A stretch of 64,000 nucleotides of DNA from Lamellibrachia satsuma (lineage: Eukaryota; Annelida; Polychaeta; Sabellida; Siboglinidae): positions 2,232,001 to 2,296,000 of the forward strand of contig BSQZ01000072.1 in NCBI GenBank assembly GCA_033239005.1. Direction: 5' to 3'. The notes below the pieces were generated by a model. That model was not told where the DNA came from, made no database searches, and saw nothing but the letters and a program-made list of their open reading frames with translations. The translations under genes and the position numbers were made by a program. Shown here piece by piece: positions 35,401 through 46,850 of this stretch (positions are counted from its first letter, which is position 1; each line of letters begins with the position of its first letter).

Positions 35401-38400
35401 TATTTGCAGAAACCAGCTAACCTGTTGTAGTGGGTCTTAGATAGGGTTGCTTTTTCACAAAATTATACTGAAACTAGATTAATGAAATAATCAAATTGAG
35501 GGATCATTAAACATTACCTGCTGAAAACTTAATTTAAGTTTGAAAACCACACGTAATTATAATAATTTATTATGTGGCTAAACCTCCAAATACAGATTGT
35601 ATCATGGCAATATGAAATGAATAATTCATATTTGGAAATGCAGGATAAATTTTTTTGGGTGTATTTTGCAAAATTGCCAAATATATTGGGTGAACATCCC
35701 CCAAATACACTACTTTATAACCAGGATAGGTTTAATTGAGCATAACTACATTAATATACAAATCAATGCAGGAAAGGTCCTACCAGATGCCTTGGATTGT
35801 CTCTATATTGTGGTATGACCAGTTAAATGCTGTGTTGCAGGTGAAGCACTCATACCACTTGATGCAGGAATCGTTGATAACTACCGAGTAAAACGACAAA
35901 TCCTTCATTCGTGGTGAGTACTGTTTCATGAGATGCACCAGGGCTAATACCACAGTGTTAATGTTGGTGGTCCACACAGTCCATCAGTGTTGGATGCACC
36001 AGGGCTAACACCACAGTGTTAATGTTGGTGGTCCACCAGTGTTGGATGCACCAGGGCTAACACCACAGTGTTAATGTTGGTGGTCCACAGAGTCCACCAG
36101 TGTTGGATGCACCAGGGCTAACACCACAGTGTTAATGTTGGTGGTCCACACAGTCCACCAGTGTTGGATGCACCAGAGCTAACACCACAGTGTTAATGTT
36201 GGTGGTCCACACAGTCCACCAGTGTTGGATGCACCAGGGCTAACACCACAGTGTTAATGTTGGTGGTCCACACAGTCCACCAGTGTTGGATGCACCAGGG
36301 CTAACACCACAGTGTTAATGTTGGTGGTCCACACGGTCCACCAGTGTTGGATGCACCAGGGCTAACACCACAGTGTTAATGTTGGTGATCCACAGAGTCC
36401 ACCAGTGTTGGATGCACCAGGGCTAACACCACAGTGTTAATGTTGGTAGTCCACCAGTGTTCCAGCAGCTTCAATTTGTTCATGTTAACCAAAATCCACC
36501 TCGATTTTATCAGTGACGTTTTTAAAATCATGCAGCATCACAAAAAACATAATCTGGAATATTTATAGCATTTCAATAACAATCACCTACTGAAACTACA
36601 AAGTTCACAACAAGTGTAGAATAATTGCCCCAGCCACCTTAAATGGAAGGTAAACAATTTTCACTGGTTAATTGATGGAGAGCTAGTTGGGCGACAGTTT
36701 TTATTTTTCGGTTTACGGATCCACCGACCACAATTTGGTGAATTTAAAAAATGGTTTATTGTTTTTGATTTTTAATGTCCCGTCGACATTCTCACGCGAC
36801 ATTTTTTTTTACAAATAATCTATTATAATAATAATCTATAAAAATCTAATATAATGTCTGAAAAAAGAAATGTTCACAAAAATCGAATAGCAGAGAAGCA
36901 TTGCGACACCAAAAATATTCACCACGCCGGGGAACGCCTTTCACTGTAGCATTGTACTGCATTACTACGCAGACAACTCATTGTTCTCCGACTGTTAATA
37001 CACAATACAAATGATCTGTCTCGTGCAAAATTGGTGTGAATAATGTTCTGTAAGAGAAAAAGCTTTTTCATAGTCATGTAAGTTTCAAAACGAAATATAG
37101 ATGGACTATTTCCAGGCGTAGCCGTAGGCCCCGGGCTGTGGTCAAGCTGTAACGTGTTCCGCCGTGTTGCTACGATGTTCGAACCAGCAATATGCGTTCT
37201 CCATGAAAGCGGACCATAAAATTATCGTCTGGTTACTGTGATTCCAGTACACATCAGTATTATATCCATCTAACTAAATCATGTCCTTAAACCAGCAAAT
37301 ATCAACGCAAATGTAGTTTATTGTGCCTTTAACGCTAATGTAAATTACAACGTATATGTGACCTGGTGACCTCGCCGGATTGTGGCGGCAAATTAAGGGG
37401 ACGTGTCAATATTACAAATGGCCATGTTTTGTCAACAATACGTAAAACGCCAGTGAAAAACTAAATTTCAACACAAAAACAAACATTTGTTGAGATTGCG
37501 TTTTTATTAACAACCAGGAAATTATGCTTAATTTCTTATTTAAGAAAAACTACAATACTTACGATGTTGCAATTTGGCGTATGAACACCTCTTACATGTA
37601 AGCAACATAATACAATATCGAATTACGATTGGTGAAGGGTTTGTACAACAAAAATCACTGCCACTTTGAGCTGTCATCCAACTTGCTTAATTCATTCACG
37701 GTGGTGTAGCAGACATAATTCATTTATGTTAACCAAAATATATCTTAAAGTTATCAGTGACACTGTCATACTTATATGTATGTCATTAATTTCTTTGGGG
37801 ATTTTCTCAAAACGAAATTATTTTGCATTTTGAGGCTATTTTTTTACATTTACAAAAATGTATAAAAAAAATCTTGTAACATAACCAAATCAGTGAAAAA
37901 CTGCAAATGTTATTAATCTGGAATATTAAATACTATGTAATGTACAAACAGTGAAGAAATTGTAAATTTATCTTAAAAACTTCTACTGAAACTAACCAAT
38001 TCAATACAAGCATATAATATCCGCCCAAGCTACCTTAAACACTATTGTAATAATCCATACAAAACTTAAAAAAACTGGCCTTGATTAACCCTTTCCCCCT
38101 TCATCTCTCGTCTCTTTTTCACCCGTCTTGTGTTTGACATGACAGTCAAACATTTTAATTTTTTCCCTCCGATGTTAGACATGACTGTAAAAATCCGTAA
38201 ACCTAAAAATAAAAAAACTGTGGCCTTGGCGATTTCATATAATTAAAATGCCCAAATTCTATGAATTTTATTTACTTAAAAAATGCCCCCAATTCTTGTT
38301 GTTTATCTCAACTTTCATCTAAGTTAACAGTATTGTGTTTCATGTTTTATTCTTTATTGCTGTGGTATATTTACCAACATAAATTGTATCAAACAGGGTT

Positions 38401-38708
38401 TTAACTAACTGAAAAGCTATTTCACTTTCAAATTTGAAGATTTGCCTGTCGTTAATTGCAATAAAGTGGTCTCTACATGTCATAAACTAGCATAAATAAA
38501 ACTGATAAATTCAGTGTCGCAATCCCTAAGTATCCTAAGTACGTCATTCAGTGAACCAATGAATATCGTTGTACATTCCCCTTAAAATAAAGTGAAAGTC
38601 TGCTTCTTTATAAGGTGTATCTGTCTCTGTTTCAGTACCATCATTGCCAACAATCTCCTACTGGTGGACGAGATCATGAGAGCAGGGATGTCATCTCTCA
38701 AAGGATGA
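20465..38708 (+). CDS. CCT6: T-complex protein 1 subunit zeta (CCT6), 15 coding exons
   Basis: Subunit of the cytosolic TRiC/CCT chaperonin, which folds actin, tubulin and other proteins in an ATP-driven double ring. Exons: 20465-20601, 21159-21222, 22653-22787, 24055-24114, 24726-24839, 25311-25414, 28823-28933, 29268-29427, 30254-30336, 31771-31867, 33086-33233, 34350-34442, 34963-35106, 35841-35913, 38636-38708. All introns are GT-AG and the exons sum to 1596 bases, 531 codons plus stop, the length I know for the human protein. Visible motifs: LGPKG at residues 38-42, TKDG at 57-60 and the nucleotide-binding GDGTTS at 89-94, GIDP and [10 protein letters not shown] in the middle, GAG at 410-412, and the C-terminus [10 protein letters not shown]. 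The start was chosen for its match to the family's N-terminus. Exon 7 begins inside a minisatellite; the last four exons are repeated at 41184-45769. Intron 4-5 and others contain no recognised genes. Confidence 0.97.
22906..23068. mobile_element. Possible small MITE in CCT6 intron 3
   Basis: CTCGGGTTCTCAAAC at 22906-22920 and GTTGGGAACCCGTG at about 23054-23067 are imperfect reverse complements, bounding about 160 bases with more GGACCCC and GGGGTTC-type subterminal words. The CGGGTTCYCAA terminus resembles ends of hAT-type non-autonomous elements. No target duplication is apparent. Confidence 0.35.
25725..26510. mobile_element. hAT-like non-autonomous element in CCT6 intron 6
   Basis: A 786-base unit bounded by CAGGCCTGGGGT at 25725 and its complement ending CCCCAGGCCTG at 26510. 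Subterminal ATTACTATTAC words continue the inverted symmetry for about 45 bases. The CAGgcctGGGG terminus is of hAT type. It carries no transposase frame. A convincing 8-bp target duplication is not present, although TGTATA occurs near both ends. Confidence 0.6.
26854..27850 (-). mobile_element. Internally deleted piggyBac-type transposon
   Basis: The - strand carries both ends of a piggyBac transposase but not its core. N-terminal part from the ATG at 27611: [15 protein letters not shown], followed after a frame slip by an acidic [14 protein letters not shown] stretch and LIQLDDCF, typical of these N-termini. C-terminal part at about 27050-26854: [19 protein letters not shown] and [12 protein letters not shown], ending QYHA, the Cys-rich zinc-binding tail; several expected cysteines are replaced. 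The DDD catalytic core is absent. On the 5' side the element ends GGG-TTAA at 27844-27850, the expected terminal bases and TTAA target site; the other terminus was not found. Confidence 0.75.
27885..28841. repeat. 55-bp minisatellite containing the CCT6 exon 7 splice acceptor
   Basis: Unit of 55 bases: exon-like TCTGGTGCAGGGCCTGGTG, then CTAAATCACCCAGTACATTG and TCATGTGTTGTTGCAG. Sixteen units have the complete GTTGTTGCAG/TCTGGTGCAG acceptor; two more (near 28061 and 28661) lack it through a 14-base deletion. The last unit is the real exon 7 start at 28823, which then continues ATGGACCACGG. Two diagnostic variants (CACCCAG and CACTCTG) are arranged in blocks, and the block around 27957-28220 is repeated at 28551-28820, so larger units were also copied. 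Confidence 0.97.
28985..29210 (-). mobile_element. LINE 3' end fragment in CCT6 intron 7
   Basis: Reverse complement shows the same end as 17455-17760: AATGGAACAAATGATCC (WNK), then a diverged SSENV region, CTCGGAAGGGCGGGTTACAC and TTGTTGGAATCTCGATAAG. The sequence CTC(A/G)GAAGGGCGGGTTACAC is shared with 57225-57400. Stops are frequent; it is a dead 3' fragment. Confidence 0.6.
29640..29925. repeat. Short tandem repeats in CCT6 intron 8
   Basis: GTGAATGTTTGGCTGATCTC plus TAGCC(T/C)(C/T)CTGGCAG is present twice at about 29634-29700. From about 29803 to 29925 a 19-base unit TGGATACTTCACATAGATG is repeated about six times, the last two with TCTCATAGGTG. Confidence 0.9.
30600..31715. other. CCT6 intron 9 sequence of uncertain origin, with a piggyBac-like terminus
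   Basis: The intron has no recognised gene. At 31700-31713 CACTAAAGGGTTAA has the GGG-TTAA form of a piggyBac terminus, preceded by a short hairpin (GTCTGCGGGTGGTCCGCACACAGAC). The - strand frame at 31701-31483 has no family match that I can name. The matching left terminus (TTAACCC) was not found in the intron. Confidence 0.3.
32270..32565 (+). mobile_element. LINE C-terminus and 3' tail in CCT6 intron 10
   Basis: The + strand reads [20 protein letters not shown] and then [13 protein letters not shown] before TAG, the well-known C-terminal [15 protein letters not shown]...FKxxLKTxLF signature of many animal LINE polyproteins. The 3' untranslated tail follows: CATAGCTCCCCAGCGTACCA and CCCTTTTGTTTTGGTGCGC, shared with tail copies at 9945 and 19734. 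The element is 5'-truncated. Confidence 0.8.
32590..32990. repeat. 14-bp minisatellite, about 28 copies
   Basis: Unit AATGAGAACCTTGC with an AATTAGAACCTTGC variant, interspersed irregularly. It starts about 25 bases beyond the LINE tail and ends 95 bases before CCT6 exon 11. It yields repetitive open frames on the - strand that are not genes. Confidence 0.97.
33270..33657. repeat. Two nested minisatellites at the start of CCT6 intron 11
   Basis: Three copies of a 25-base unit (CTGATAACCTGCAGTACTGT + CAGGC) are followed by about six copies of a 54-base unit starting CAAAGTACTGTCAGGCCTCC. The word ACTGTCAGGCCT links the two. The array begins about 35 bases after the exon 11 donor but does not contain it. 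The 54-base array is also present at 40221-40490 and marks the left edge of the tandem duplication. Confidence 0.95.
35925..36460. repeat. Minisatellite of about 61 bp in CCT6 intron 14 (copy A)
   Basis: About nine units: GATGCACCAGGGCTAACACC, ACAGTGTTAATGTTGGTGGT, then CCACACAGTCCACCAGTGTT-G. The array starts some 15 bases after the exon 14 donor GTGAGT. Some units lack the CACACAGTC segment. The units are clean, with few single-base differences. Confidence 0.95.
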
Positions 38709-39190
38709 ACAACATGCATCATCTGTAACCTTACTTGTAGCTGCTACCCCACATATTTACTATTTGTACGATACATGTGAACAAACGTCTAACACAATAT
38801 GGCCCACTATAGGATTTCTTATGCGATATATTTTGTTCTTGCTCAGTAAACATCACCAGTGCATTGTTAGTTGTGCCTACTTTCCCTTTTCTTGCCTGGC
38901 CTCAATTTTCTATTAAATACTTGAAACGGCCCAGAGATTAATTTATGATCTAGAATTGTACAAAGACCATTGAGGAGTTGAATAGCTTTTAATAAGCATT
39001 AACGCGAATTGTCGAAAATTATTTTAATAAAGTTCAAATGCGATATCTTCATTGTATGTTTTGACGTACTACTTTACATGTACTGCTGCTCTTGGAACAA
39101 AAACAACCAAAGGTGTATTTCAGTGGAACTGTTCAAACAATGCTCTGTGTATGTTTCGTTATTAAATAAAGTTCATTATTTAAGAAGCAG
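38709..39190 (+). terminator. CCT6 3' UTR and polyadenylation signals (copy A)
   Basis: After the stop codon the 3' UTR has two candidate signals: AATAAA near 39024 (in TTTTAATAAAGTTC) and at 39165-39170 (in ATTAAATAAAGTTC). The second gives a 3' UTR of about 480 bases. The short open frame within it at 39009-39194 is not a gene. Confidence 0.6.
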
Positions 39191-41183
39191 GTGACAATTT
39201 GAGCGTTTGTTTGAACAAATGGATGAATGAAGCTGATCCTAGTTCCATCGTGTCCCGATGGAAGTTGGACCCACAAGGAAAACCGCACAACTTATAATTA
39301 TTAACAAATGTATATCTCGTTTATCTGCACTTTGGTTATGTTACCAAGTGTTTTGGTCGGATTAACAAAGCTTGCAGATTAACAAAAAGGACTGATTAAC
39401 AAACAATATAACAGTGATGTGCAATTACCGAAATTTTGTGCATCTGAAGCTGGAGTAATCCAATACTAATTGATGCAATTTACAGTGTGAAATAATCAAT
39501 CTCACATAAAAAGCATGCAGATTACCGAAAACAGGATTATCGAAGAACGGATTAATATGCATGGCTATTATTAATGATAACGGTTTCATCTTGAAGTTTG
39601 TTCTAGCTATGTACAGTACTGAATTCAAACTTCTCACAAATAACAGAGACCAACAGCTGATAGACGTGTACATTATCAGTTCAATTAGAACATAGATGCA
39701 AGTTACTGCCGAGGTAAACCAAACATGCCGAGAACCAGAGAACCATGTAGACCAACAAACAAAATTCTTTGTACACACCTATTTATTATTCACAATACAT
39801 ACACCTAATAACGTTCCTATTTGATACGCTACACCAATTTCTGATAATTCCTATATCGGCCACATTTTCCAGAAATGCCCAAGCACTGCATCTATGTCAG
39901 AGGAACTTGCAAGTTTGATTTCCCCCTATTGGCCACATTTTTGTCAATATAGCGTCTATGTCGGAGGAATCTGCAAGTTTGATTTCAGGTTGGCATAAAA
40001 CAAGACCTCTATTTTATGCTATTTTTACCATCTGGAAGCAAATCAACAGGATCTACGACAAGTTTCCATTTGTACACAATGAATACTAGAACTAGCCTTT
40101 GCACCAAGCAGTTAACATGGCAAAGACATAAGATGATTACACGAACACATACAGGTGACGGAATGTTACACTATGATGGTTATGGTGATAAATAGTTCAT
40201 TGAATTCAATGCGTTGAGTTACTGTCAGGCCTCCATGTTAACATTCTGAGCCAGGAACACTGCGCTGTCAAAGTACTGTCAGGCCTCCATGTTAACATTC
40301 TGAGCCAGGAACACTGCGCTGTCAAAGTACTGTCAGGCCTCCATGTTAACATTCTGAGCCAGGAACACTGCGCTGTCAAAGTACTGTCAGGCCTCCATGT
40401 TAACATTCTGAGCCAGGAACACTGCGCTGCCAAAGTACTGTCAGGCCTCCATGTTAACATTCTGAGCCAGGAACACTGCGCTGTCAAAGTAAGGTAAAAC
40501 AAATAGGCGCAAAATATTTTGTTTAGGAGCGTACACACTTCTACTAATTAAAATACAAAAATAAACGTGTTGTGGAAATTTATTGAACATAATTGCATAG
40601 CAACTGTTCCAAGTTCAGTTTGTCAATTGAATTGGTCGATGTTAATGGTAGTTGTCAGTTAAAGGTCGTACCGGTGTGAACTTCTACCAATTCTCATTGG
40701 CGCGTTGTGATCCAATCTGGCCACTGGTGCTGATTCAGAAATGCTTGGTATTTGACCCACGGACATTCGACACCTCGTGGAATGTAGTAACATTATATGT
40801 TGCTATCTGTTTTGCCACCAGATGGCGGATTTAATCATGCTAAGCATTTGTCAGATATCGTGATGATAACATTTTTTGTTTAATAATACATTTATTAATT
40901 TATTTTCATTATTAGAGTATTTAAATATGACGATAATCTGTCCACAGATTGAATAAATGATGGTAGTAACGTAATGACCACACATCAAGTCACACATTGC
41001 AACTAATGCAATTGATGTAGGCACATGCTTCAAATTATTGTCGCATTCGTGACTGTGTAGTTCAGACTTGTAGCCTTGATTATTAAAAACTTGTTTGAAC
41101 TCCATTTTTCATCCTGGATCTTTGCATGTTTTATTCCTGTTCACCTGTCTGTCCGTCTGTTCACCTGTCTGTCCGTCTGTCAG

Positions 41184-44100
41184 GTTGCGTCATTCCTGGA
41201 GCGGGGGCGTTTGAGATTGCTGCCCATGCCGCCCTGATGAAGTTCAAGGACACCGTGAAGGGGCGGGCCCGACTAGGTTAGTGACACAGTGATGACTGGG
41301 GTATTACCGCATTGTTTATGTGACAAGACAGTGTGTCTGTCTTTGGGTATATGTTGTAAAACTGTAAGGTAGATTTTACTCTATTATTACAGACAGCGAT
41401 TTTGTGATATTGACAATGCATGATCTTTACAGCCAGTCGCAAGGTTTGATTTTGTGATGTTGACAATGCATGATCTTTTCAGCCAATCACAAGGATTGAT
41501 TTTGCAAACCCTTCATCTGTTTATTGAAACAATGTACGTCTACACAAATTAATCACAATTAGATTGATTGTAAGTGAAATGTTACAATTTAAAGAATATT
41601 GTAACTTTACACATGTCATTGTTACCACTTAATATAAAATAATGATGACCTTATATAAGACAGTACGTGGTCCTTAGGTCTAATTGTTTCATGAGGAAAT
41701 ATGTGTGAGATGTTAGTTTTGGCTGCTTGTACAAATCGTGATGGAAAAGACAGACTTTGAGATGTTGTTCTGTTGTGACACTGCCACTCTTGTGCCTGCA
41801 GGTGTACAGGCGTACGCTGACGCCCTGCTGGTCATCCCAAAAGTGCTGGCTCAGAACTCTGGACTCGATGCCCAGGACACAATTGTCAAACTACAAGAGG
41901 AATATGTGGCTGCCAGTCAGCCTGTCGGACTGGACATAGTGACCGGTCAGTGTCCAGTCACATACCTTAAAACTGCCTCCCCAATTCCTTTAGCCCATCA
42001 GGAATCCGATTTGCTTATGTTCTAATGTGAACAGTTTAAAGTATTATGTGCAGTCGGTTTAATAAGAGTGCATACCTTTGTTAAATCATCGAAGAAATTG
42101 ACTGTGATCATTAGATCTGGTAACTTGTGAAAGTATGAACAACCAGAGCCACTTTTGCCATTTTCTGCAGATTTTTTACTGGACCTGGCCATAAATAATT
42201 TATTCATTTGTCCAATGATTTCACTGAAACTCAATAACATATTTGCAGAAACCAGCTAACCTGTTGTAGTGGGTCTTAGATAGGGTTGCTTTTTCACAAA
42301 ATTATACTGAAACTAGATTAATGAAATAATCAAATTGAGGGATCATTAAACATTACCTGCTGAAAACTTAATTTAAGTTTGAAAACCACACGTAATTATA
42401 ATAATTTATTATGTGGCTAAACCTCCAAATACAGATTGTATCATGGCAATATGAAATGAATAATTCATATTTGGAAATGCAAGATAAATTTTTTTGGTGT
42501 ATTTTGCAAAATTGCCAAATATATTGGGTGAACATCCCCCAAATACACTACTTTATAACCAGGATAGGTTTAATTGAGCATAACTACATTAATATACAAA
42601 TCAATGCAGGAAAGGTCCTACCAGATGCCTTGGATTGTCTCTATATTGTGGTATGACCAGTTAAATGCTGTGTTGCAGGTGAAGCACTCATACCACTTGA
42701 TGCAGGAATCGTTGATAACTACCGAGTAAAACGACAAATCCTTCATTCGTGGTGAGTACTGTTTCATGAGATGCACCAGGGCTAATACCACAGTGTTAAT
42801 GTTGGTGGTCCACACAGTCCATCAGTGTTGGATGCACCAGGCTAACACCACAGTGTTAATGTTGGTGGTCCACCAGTGTTGGATGCACCAGGGCTAACAC
42901 CACAGTGTTAATGTTGGTGGTCCACAGAGTCCACCAGTGTTGGATGCACCAGGGCTAACACCACAGTGTTAATGTTGGTGGTCCACACAGTCCACCAGTG
43001 TTGATGCACCAGGCTAACACACAGTCCACCAGTGTTGGATGCACCAGATGTTGGTGGCTAAGTCCACCACAGCTAACACAGTGTTAATGTTGGTGGTCCA
43101 CACAGTCCACCAGTGTTGTTGGATGCACCAGGGCTAACACCACAGTGTTAATGTTGGTGGTCCACACAGTCCACCGTGTTGATGCCCAGAGCTAACACCA
43201 CAGTGTTGGATGTCCACCAGTGTTGATGCACAGGCAGTGTTGATGACCAGGCTCACCACAGTGTTAATGTTGGTGGTCCACAGAGTCCACCAGTGTTGAT
43301 GCACAGGCTACACACAGTGTTAATGTTGGTGGTCCACACAGTCCACCAGTGTTGGATGCACCAGAGCTAACACACAGTGTTAATGTTGGTGGTCCACACA
43401 TTCCACCAGTGTTGGATGCACCAGGGCTAACACCACAGTGTTAATGTTGGTGGTCCACACATTCCACCAGTGGATGCACCAGGCTAACACCACAGTGTTA
43501 ATGTTGGTGGTCACACATTCCACCAGTGTTGGATGCACCAGGGCTAACACCACAGTGTTAATGTTGGTAGTCCACCAGTGTTCCAGCAACTTCAAGTGTT
43601 TTGTTCAGTGTTCCAGCAGCTTCAATTTGTTCAAAATCCACCTCGATTTTATCAGTGACGTTTTTAAAATCATGCAGCATCACAAAAACATAATCTGGAA
43701 TATTTATAGCATTTCAATAACAATCACCTACTGAAACTACAAAGTTCACAACAAGTGTAGAATAATTGCCCCAGCCACCTTAAATGGAAGGTAAACAATT
43801 TTCACTGGTTAATTGATGGAGAGCTAGTTGGGCGACAGTTTTTATTTTTCGGTTTACGGATCCACCGACCACAATTTGGTGAATTTAAAAAATGGTTTAT
43901 TGTTTTTGATTTTTAATGTCCCGTCGACATTCTCACGCGACATTTTTTTTTACTAATAATCTATAAAAATCAAATATAATGTCTGAAAAAAGAAATGTTC
44001 ACAAAAATCGAATAGCAGAGAAGCATTGCGACACCAAAAATATTCACCACGCCGGGGAACGCCTTTCACTGTAGCATTGTACTGCATTACTACGCAGACA

Positions 44101-45769
44101 ACTCATTGTTCTCCGACTGTTAATACACAATACAAATGATCTGTCTCGTGCAAAATTGGTGTGAATAATGTTCTGTAAGAGAAAAAGCTTTTTCATAGTC
44201 ATGTAAGTTTCAAAACGAAATATAGACAGACTATTTCCAGGCGTAGCCGTAGGCCCCGGGCTGTGGTCAAGCTGTAACGTGTTCCGCCGTGTTGCTACGA
44301 TGTTCGAACCAGCAATATGCGTTCTCCATGAAAGCGGACCATAAAATTATCGTCTGGTTACTGTGATTCCAGTACACATCAATATTATATCCATCTAACT
44401 AAATCATGTCCTTAAACCAGCAAATATCAACGCAAATGTAGTTTATTGTGCCTTTAACGCTAATGTAAATTACAACGTATATGTGACCTGGTGACCTCGC
44501 CGGATTGTGGCGGCAAATTAAGGGGACGTGTCAATATTACAAATGGCCATGTTTTGTCAACAATACGTAAAACGCCAGTGAAAAACTAAATTTCAACACA
44601 AAAACAAACATTTGTTGAGATTGCGTTTTTATTAACAACCAGGAAATTATGCTTAATTTCTTATTTAAGAAAAACTACAATACTTACGATGTTGCAATTT
44701 GGCGTATGAACACCTCTTACATGTAAGCAACATAATACAATATCGAATTACGATTGGTGAAGGGTTTGTACAACAAAAATCACTGCCACTTTGAGCTGTC
44801 ATCCAACTTGCTTAATTCATTCACGGTGGTGTAGCAGACATAATTCATTTATGTTAACCAAAATATATCTTAAAGTTATCAGTGACACTGTCATACTTAT
44901 ATGTATGTCATTAATTTCTTTGGGGATTTTCTCAAAACGAAATTATTTTGCATTTTGAGGCTATTTTTTACATTTACAAAAATGTATAAAAAAAATCTTG
45001 TAACATAACCAAATCAGTGAAAAACTGCAAAAACTTCTACTGAAACTAACCAATTCAAGACAAGTATATAATATCCGCCCCAGCTACCTTAAACACTATT
45101 GTAATAATGCATACAAAACTTAAAAACTGGCCTTGATTAACCCTTTCCCCTTCATCTCTCTTGTCTCTTTTTCACCTGTCTTGTGTTTGACATGACAGTC
45201 AAACATTTGTTTATTTTTATTTTTTCCCTCCGATGTTAGACATGACTGTAAAAATCCGTAAACCTAAAAATAAAAAAACTGTGGCCTTGGCGATTTCATA
45301 TAATTAAAATGCCCAAATTCTATGAATTTTATTTACTTAAAAAATGCCCCCAATTCTTGTTGTTTATCTCAACTTTCATCTAAGTTAACAGTATTGTGTT
45401 TCATGTTTTATTCTTTATTGCTGTGGTATATTTACCAACATAAATTGTATCAAACAGGGTTTTAACTAACTGAAAAGCTATTTCACTTTCAAATTTGAAG
45501 ATTTGCCTGTCGTTAATTGCAATAAAGTGGTCTCTACATGTCATAAACTAGCATAAATAAAACTGATAAATTCAGTGTCGCAATCCCTAAGTATCCTAAG
45601 TATGTCATTCAGTGAACCAATGAATATCGTTGTACATTCCCCTTAAAATAAAGTGAAAGTCTGCTTCTTTATAAGGTGTATCTGTCTCTGTTTTAGTACC
45701 ATCATTGCCAACAATCTCCTACTGGTGGACGAGATCATGAGAGCAGGGATGTCATCTCTCAAAGGATGA
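41184..45769 (+). pseudogene. Duplicated CCT6 terminal exons 12-15 (copy B)
   Basis: Exons 41184-41276, 41802-41945, 42679-42751 and 45697-45769 repeat CCT6 exons 12 to 15 with identical splice phases and intact GT-AG sites (exon 15 acceptor TTTTAG instead of TTTCAG). The encoded segment, from the GAG motif to MSSLKG and stop, appears unchanged apart from silent differences. There is no copy of exons 1-11 and no promoter, so alone it is a gene fragment. If a CCT6 transcript read past the copy A polyadenylation site, splicing from exon 11 or any copy A exon into the matching copy B exon would still give the same protein, so it could act as a spare 3' end. It may also be an assembly duplicate. 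Confidence 0.85.
42765..43600. repeat. Intron 14 minisatellite, copy B, irregular
   Basis: Same unit as 35925-36460 but longer and with many single-base losses in short homopolymers (CCAGGCTAAC for CCAGGGCTAAC, GTTGATG for GTTGGATG, CCACCGTGTT) and scrambled partial units around 43020-43260. Such a pattern is typical of poorly corrected long reads as well as of real array decay. Confidence 0.93.
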
Positions 45770-46225
45770 ACAACATGCATCATCTGTAACCTTACTTGTA
45801 GCTGCTACCCCACATATTTACTTTTTGTACGATACATGTGAACAAACGTCTAACACAATACGGCCCACTGTAGGATTTCTTATGCGATATATTTTGTTCT
45901 TGCTCAGTAAACATCACCAGTGCATTGTTATTTGTGCCTACTTTCCCTTTTCTTGCCTGGCCTCAATTTTCTATTAAATACTTGAAACGGCCCAGAGATT
46001 AATTTATGATCTAGAACTGTACAAAGACCATTGAGGAGTTGAATAGCTTTTAATAAGCATTAACGTGAATTGTCGAAAATTATTTTAATAAAGTTCAAAT
46101 GCGATATCTTCATTGTATGTTTTGACATACTACTTTACATGTACTGCTGCTCTTGGAACAAAAACAACCAAAGGTGTATTTCAGTGGAACTGTTCAAACA
46201 ATGCTCTGTGTATGTTTCGTTATTA

Positions 46226-46231
46226 AATAAA
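46226..46231 (+). terminator. CCT6-type polyadenylation signal, copy B
   Basis: AATAAA in the same context (TTATTAAATAAAGTTC) as the copy A signal. It would serve only read-through CCT6 transcripts. Confidence 0.5.
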
Positions 46232-46841
46232 GTTCATTATTTAAGAAGCAGGTGACAATTTGAGCGTTTGTTTGAACAAATGGATGAATGAAGCTGATCC
46301 TAGTTCCATCGGGTCCCGATGGAAGTTGGACCCACAAGGAAAACCGCACAACTTATAATTATTAACAAATGTATATCTCGTTTATCTGCACTTTGGTTAT
46401 GTTACCAAGTGTTTTGGTCGGATTAACAAAGCTTGCAGATTAACAAAAAGGACTTTGATTAACAAACAATATAACAGTGATGTGCAATTACCGAAATTTT
46501 GTGCATCTGAAGCTGGAGTAATCCAATACTAATTGATGCAATTTACAGTGTGAAGTAATAAATCTCACATAAAAAGCATGCAGATTACCGAAAACAGGAT
46601 TATCGAAGAACGGATTAATATGCATGGCTATTATTAATGATAACGGTTTCATCTTGAAGTTTGTTCTAGCTATGTACAGTACTGAATTCAAACTTCTCAC
46701 AAATAACAGAGACCAACAGCTGATAGACGTGTACATTATCAGTTCAATTAGAACATAGATGCAAGTTACTGCCGAGGTAAACCAAACATGCCGAGAACCA
46801 GAGAACCATGTAGACCAACAAACAAAATTCTTTGTACACAC

Positions 46842-46850
46842 CTATTTATT
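46842..46850 (-). terminator. Candidate beta-adaptin polyadenylation signal
   Basis: On the - strand AATAAATAGG lies about 430 bases after the beta-adaptin stop codon, a plausible signal. The same sequence exists in copy A near 39780, where it no longer follows an intact beta-adaptin end. CCT6 and beta-adaptin therefore converge with only about 600 bases between their candidate poly(A) signals in copy B. Confidence 0.5.

Larger units (their letters stand above)
33386..40216 (+). repeat. Tandem segmental duplication, copy A (6.8 kb)
   Basis: Directly repeated at 40221-47287 with near identity: single-base differences are rare and the offset near the left end is 6835. The unit contains five 54-bp minisatellite copies, CCT6 exons 12-15, the CCT6 3' UTR and polyadenylation site, and the region that is the beta-adaptin 3' UTR in copy B. 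It ends with GAATTC and then ATGCGTTG at 40209-40216, eight bases that in copy B are the last codons of beta-adaptin (antisense), and passes directly into the copy B minisatellite. Confidence 0.95.

Noticed and set aside
38085..38115. TTAACCCTTTCCCC as a piggyBac left terminus
   Set aside because: No matching GGG-TTAA end was found downstream in either duplication copy, so the motif alone is too weak.
41738..42025. Separate small gene with 95 codons (also at 34899-35186)
   Set aside because: It is CCT6 exon 13 read with intron sequence on both sides.
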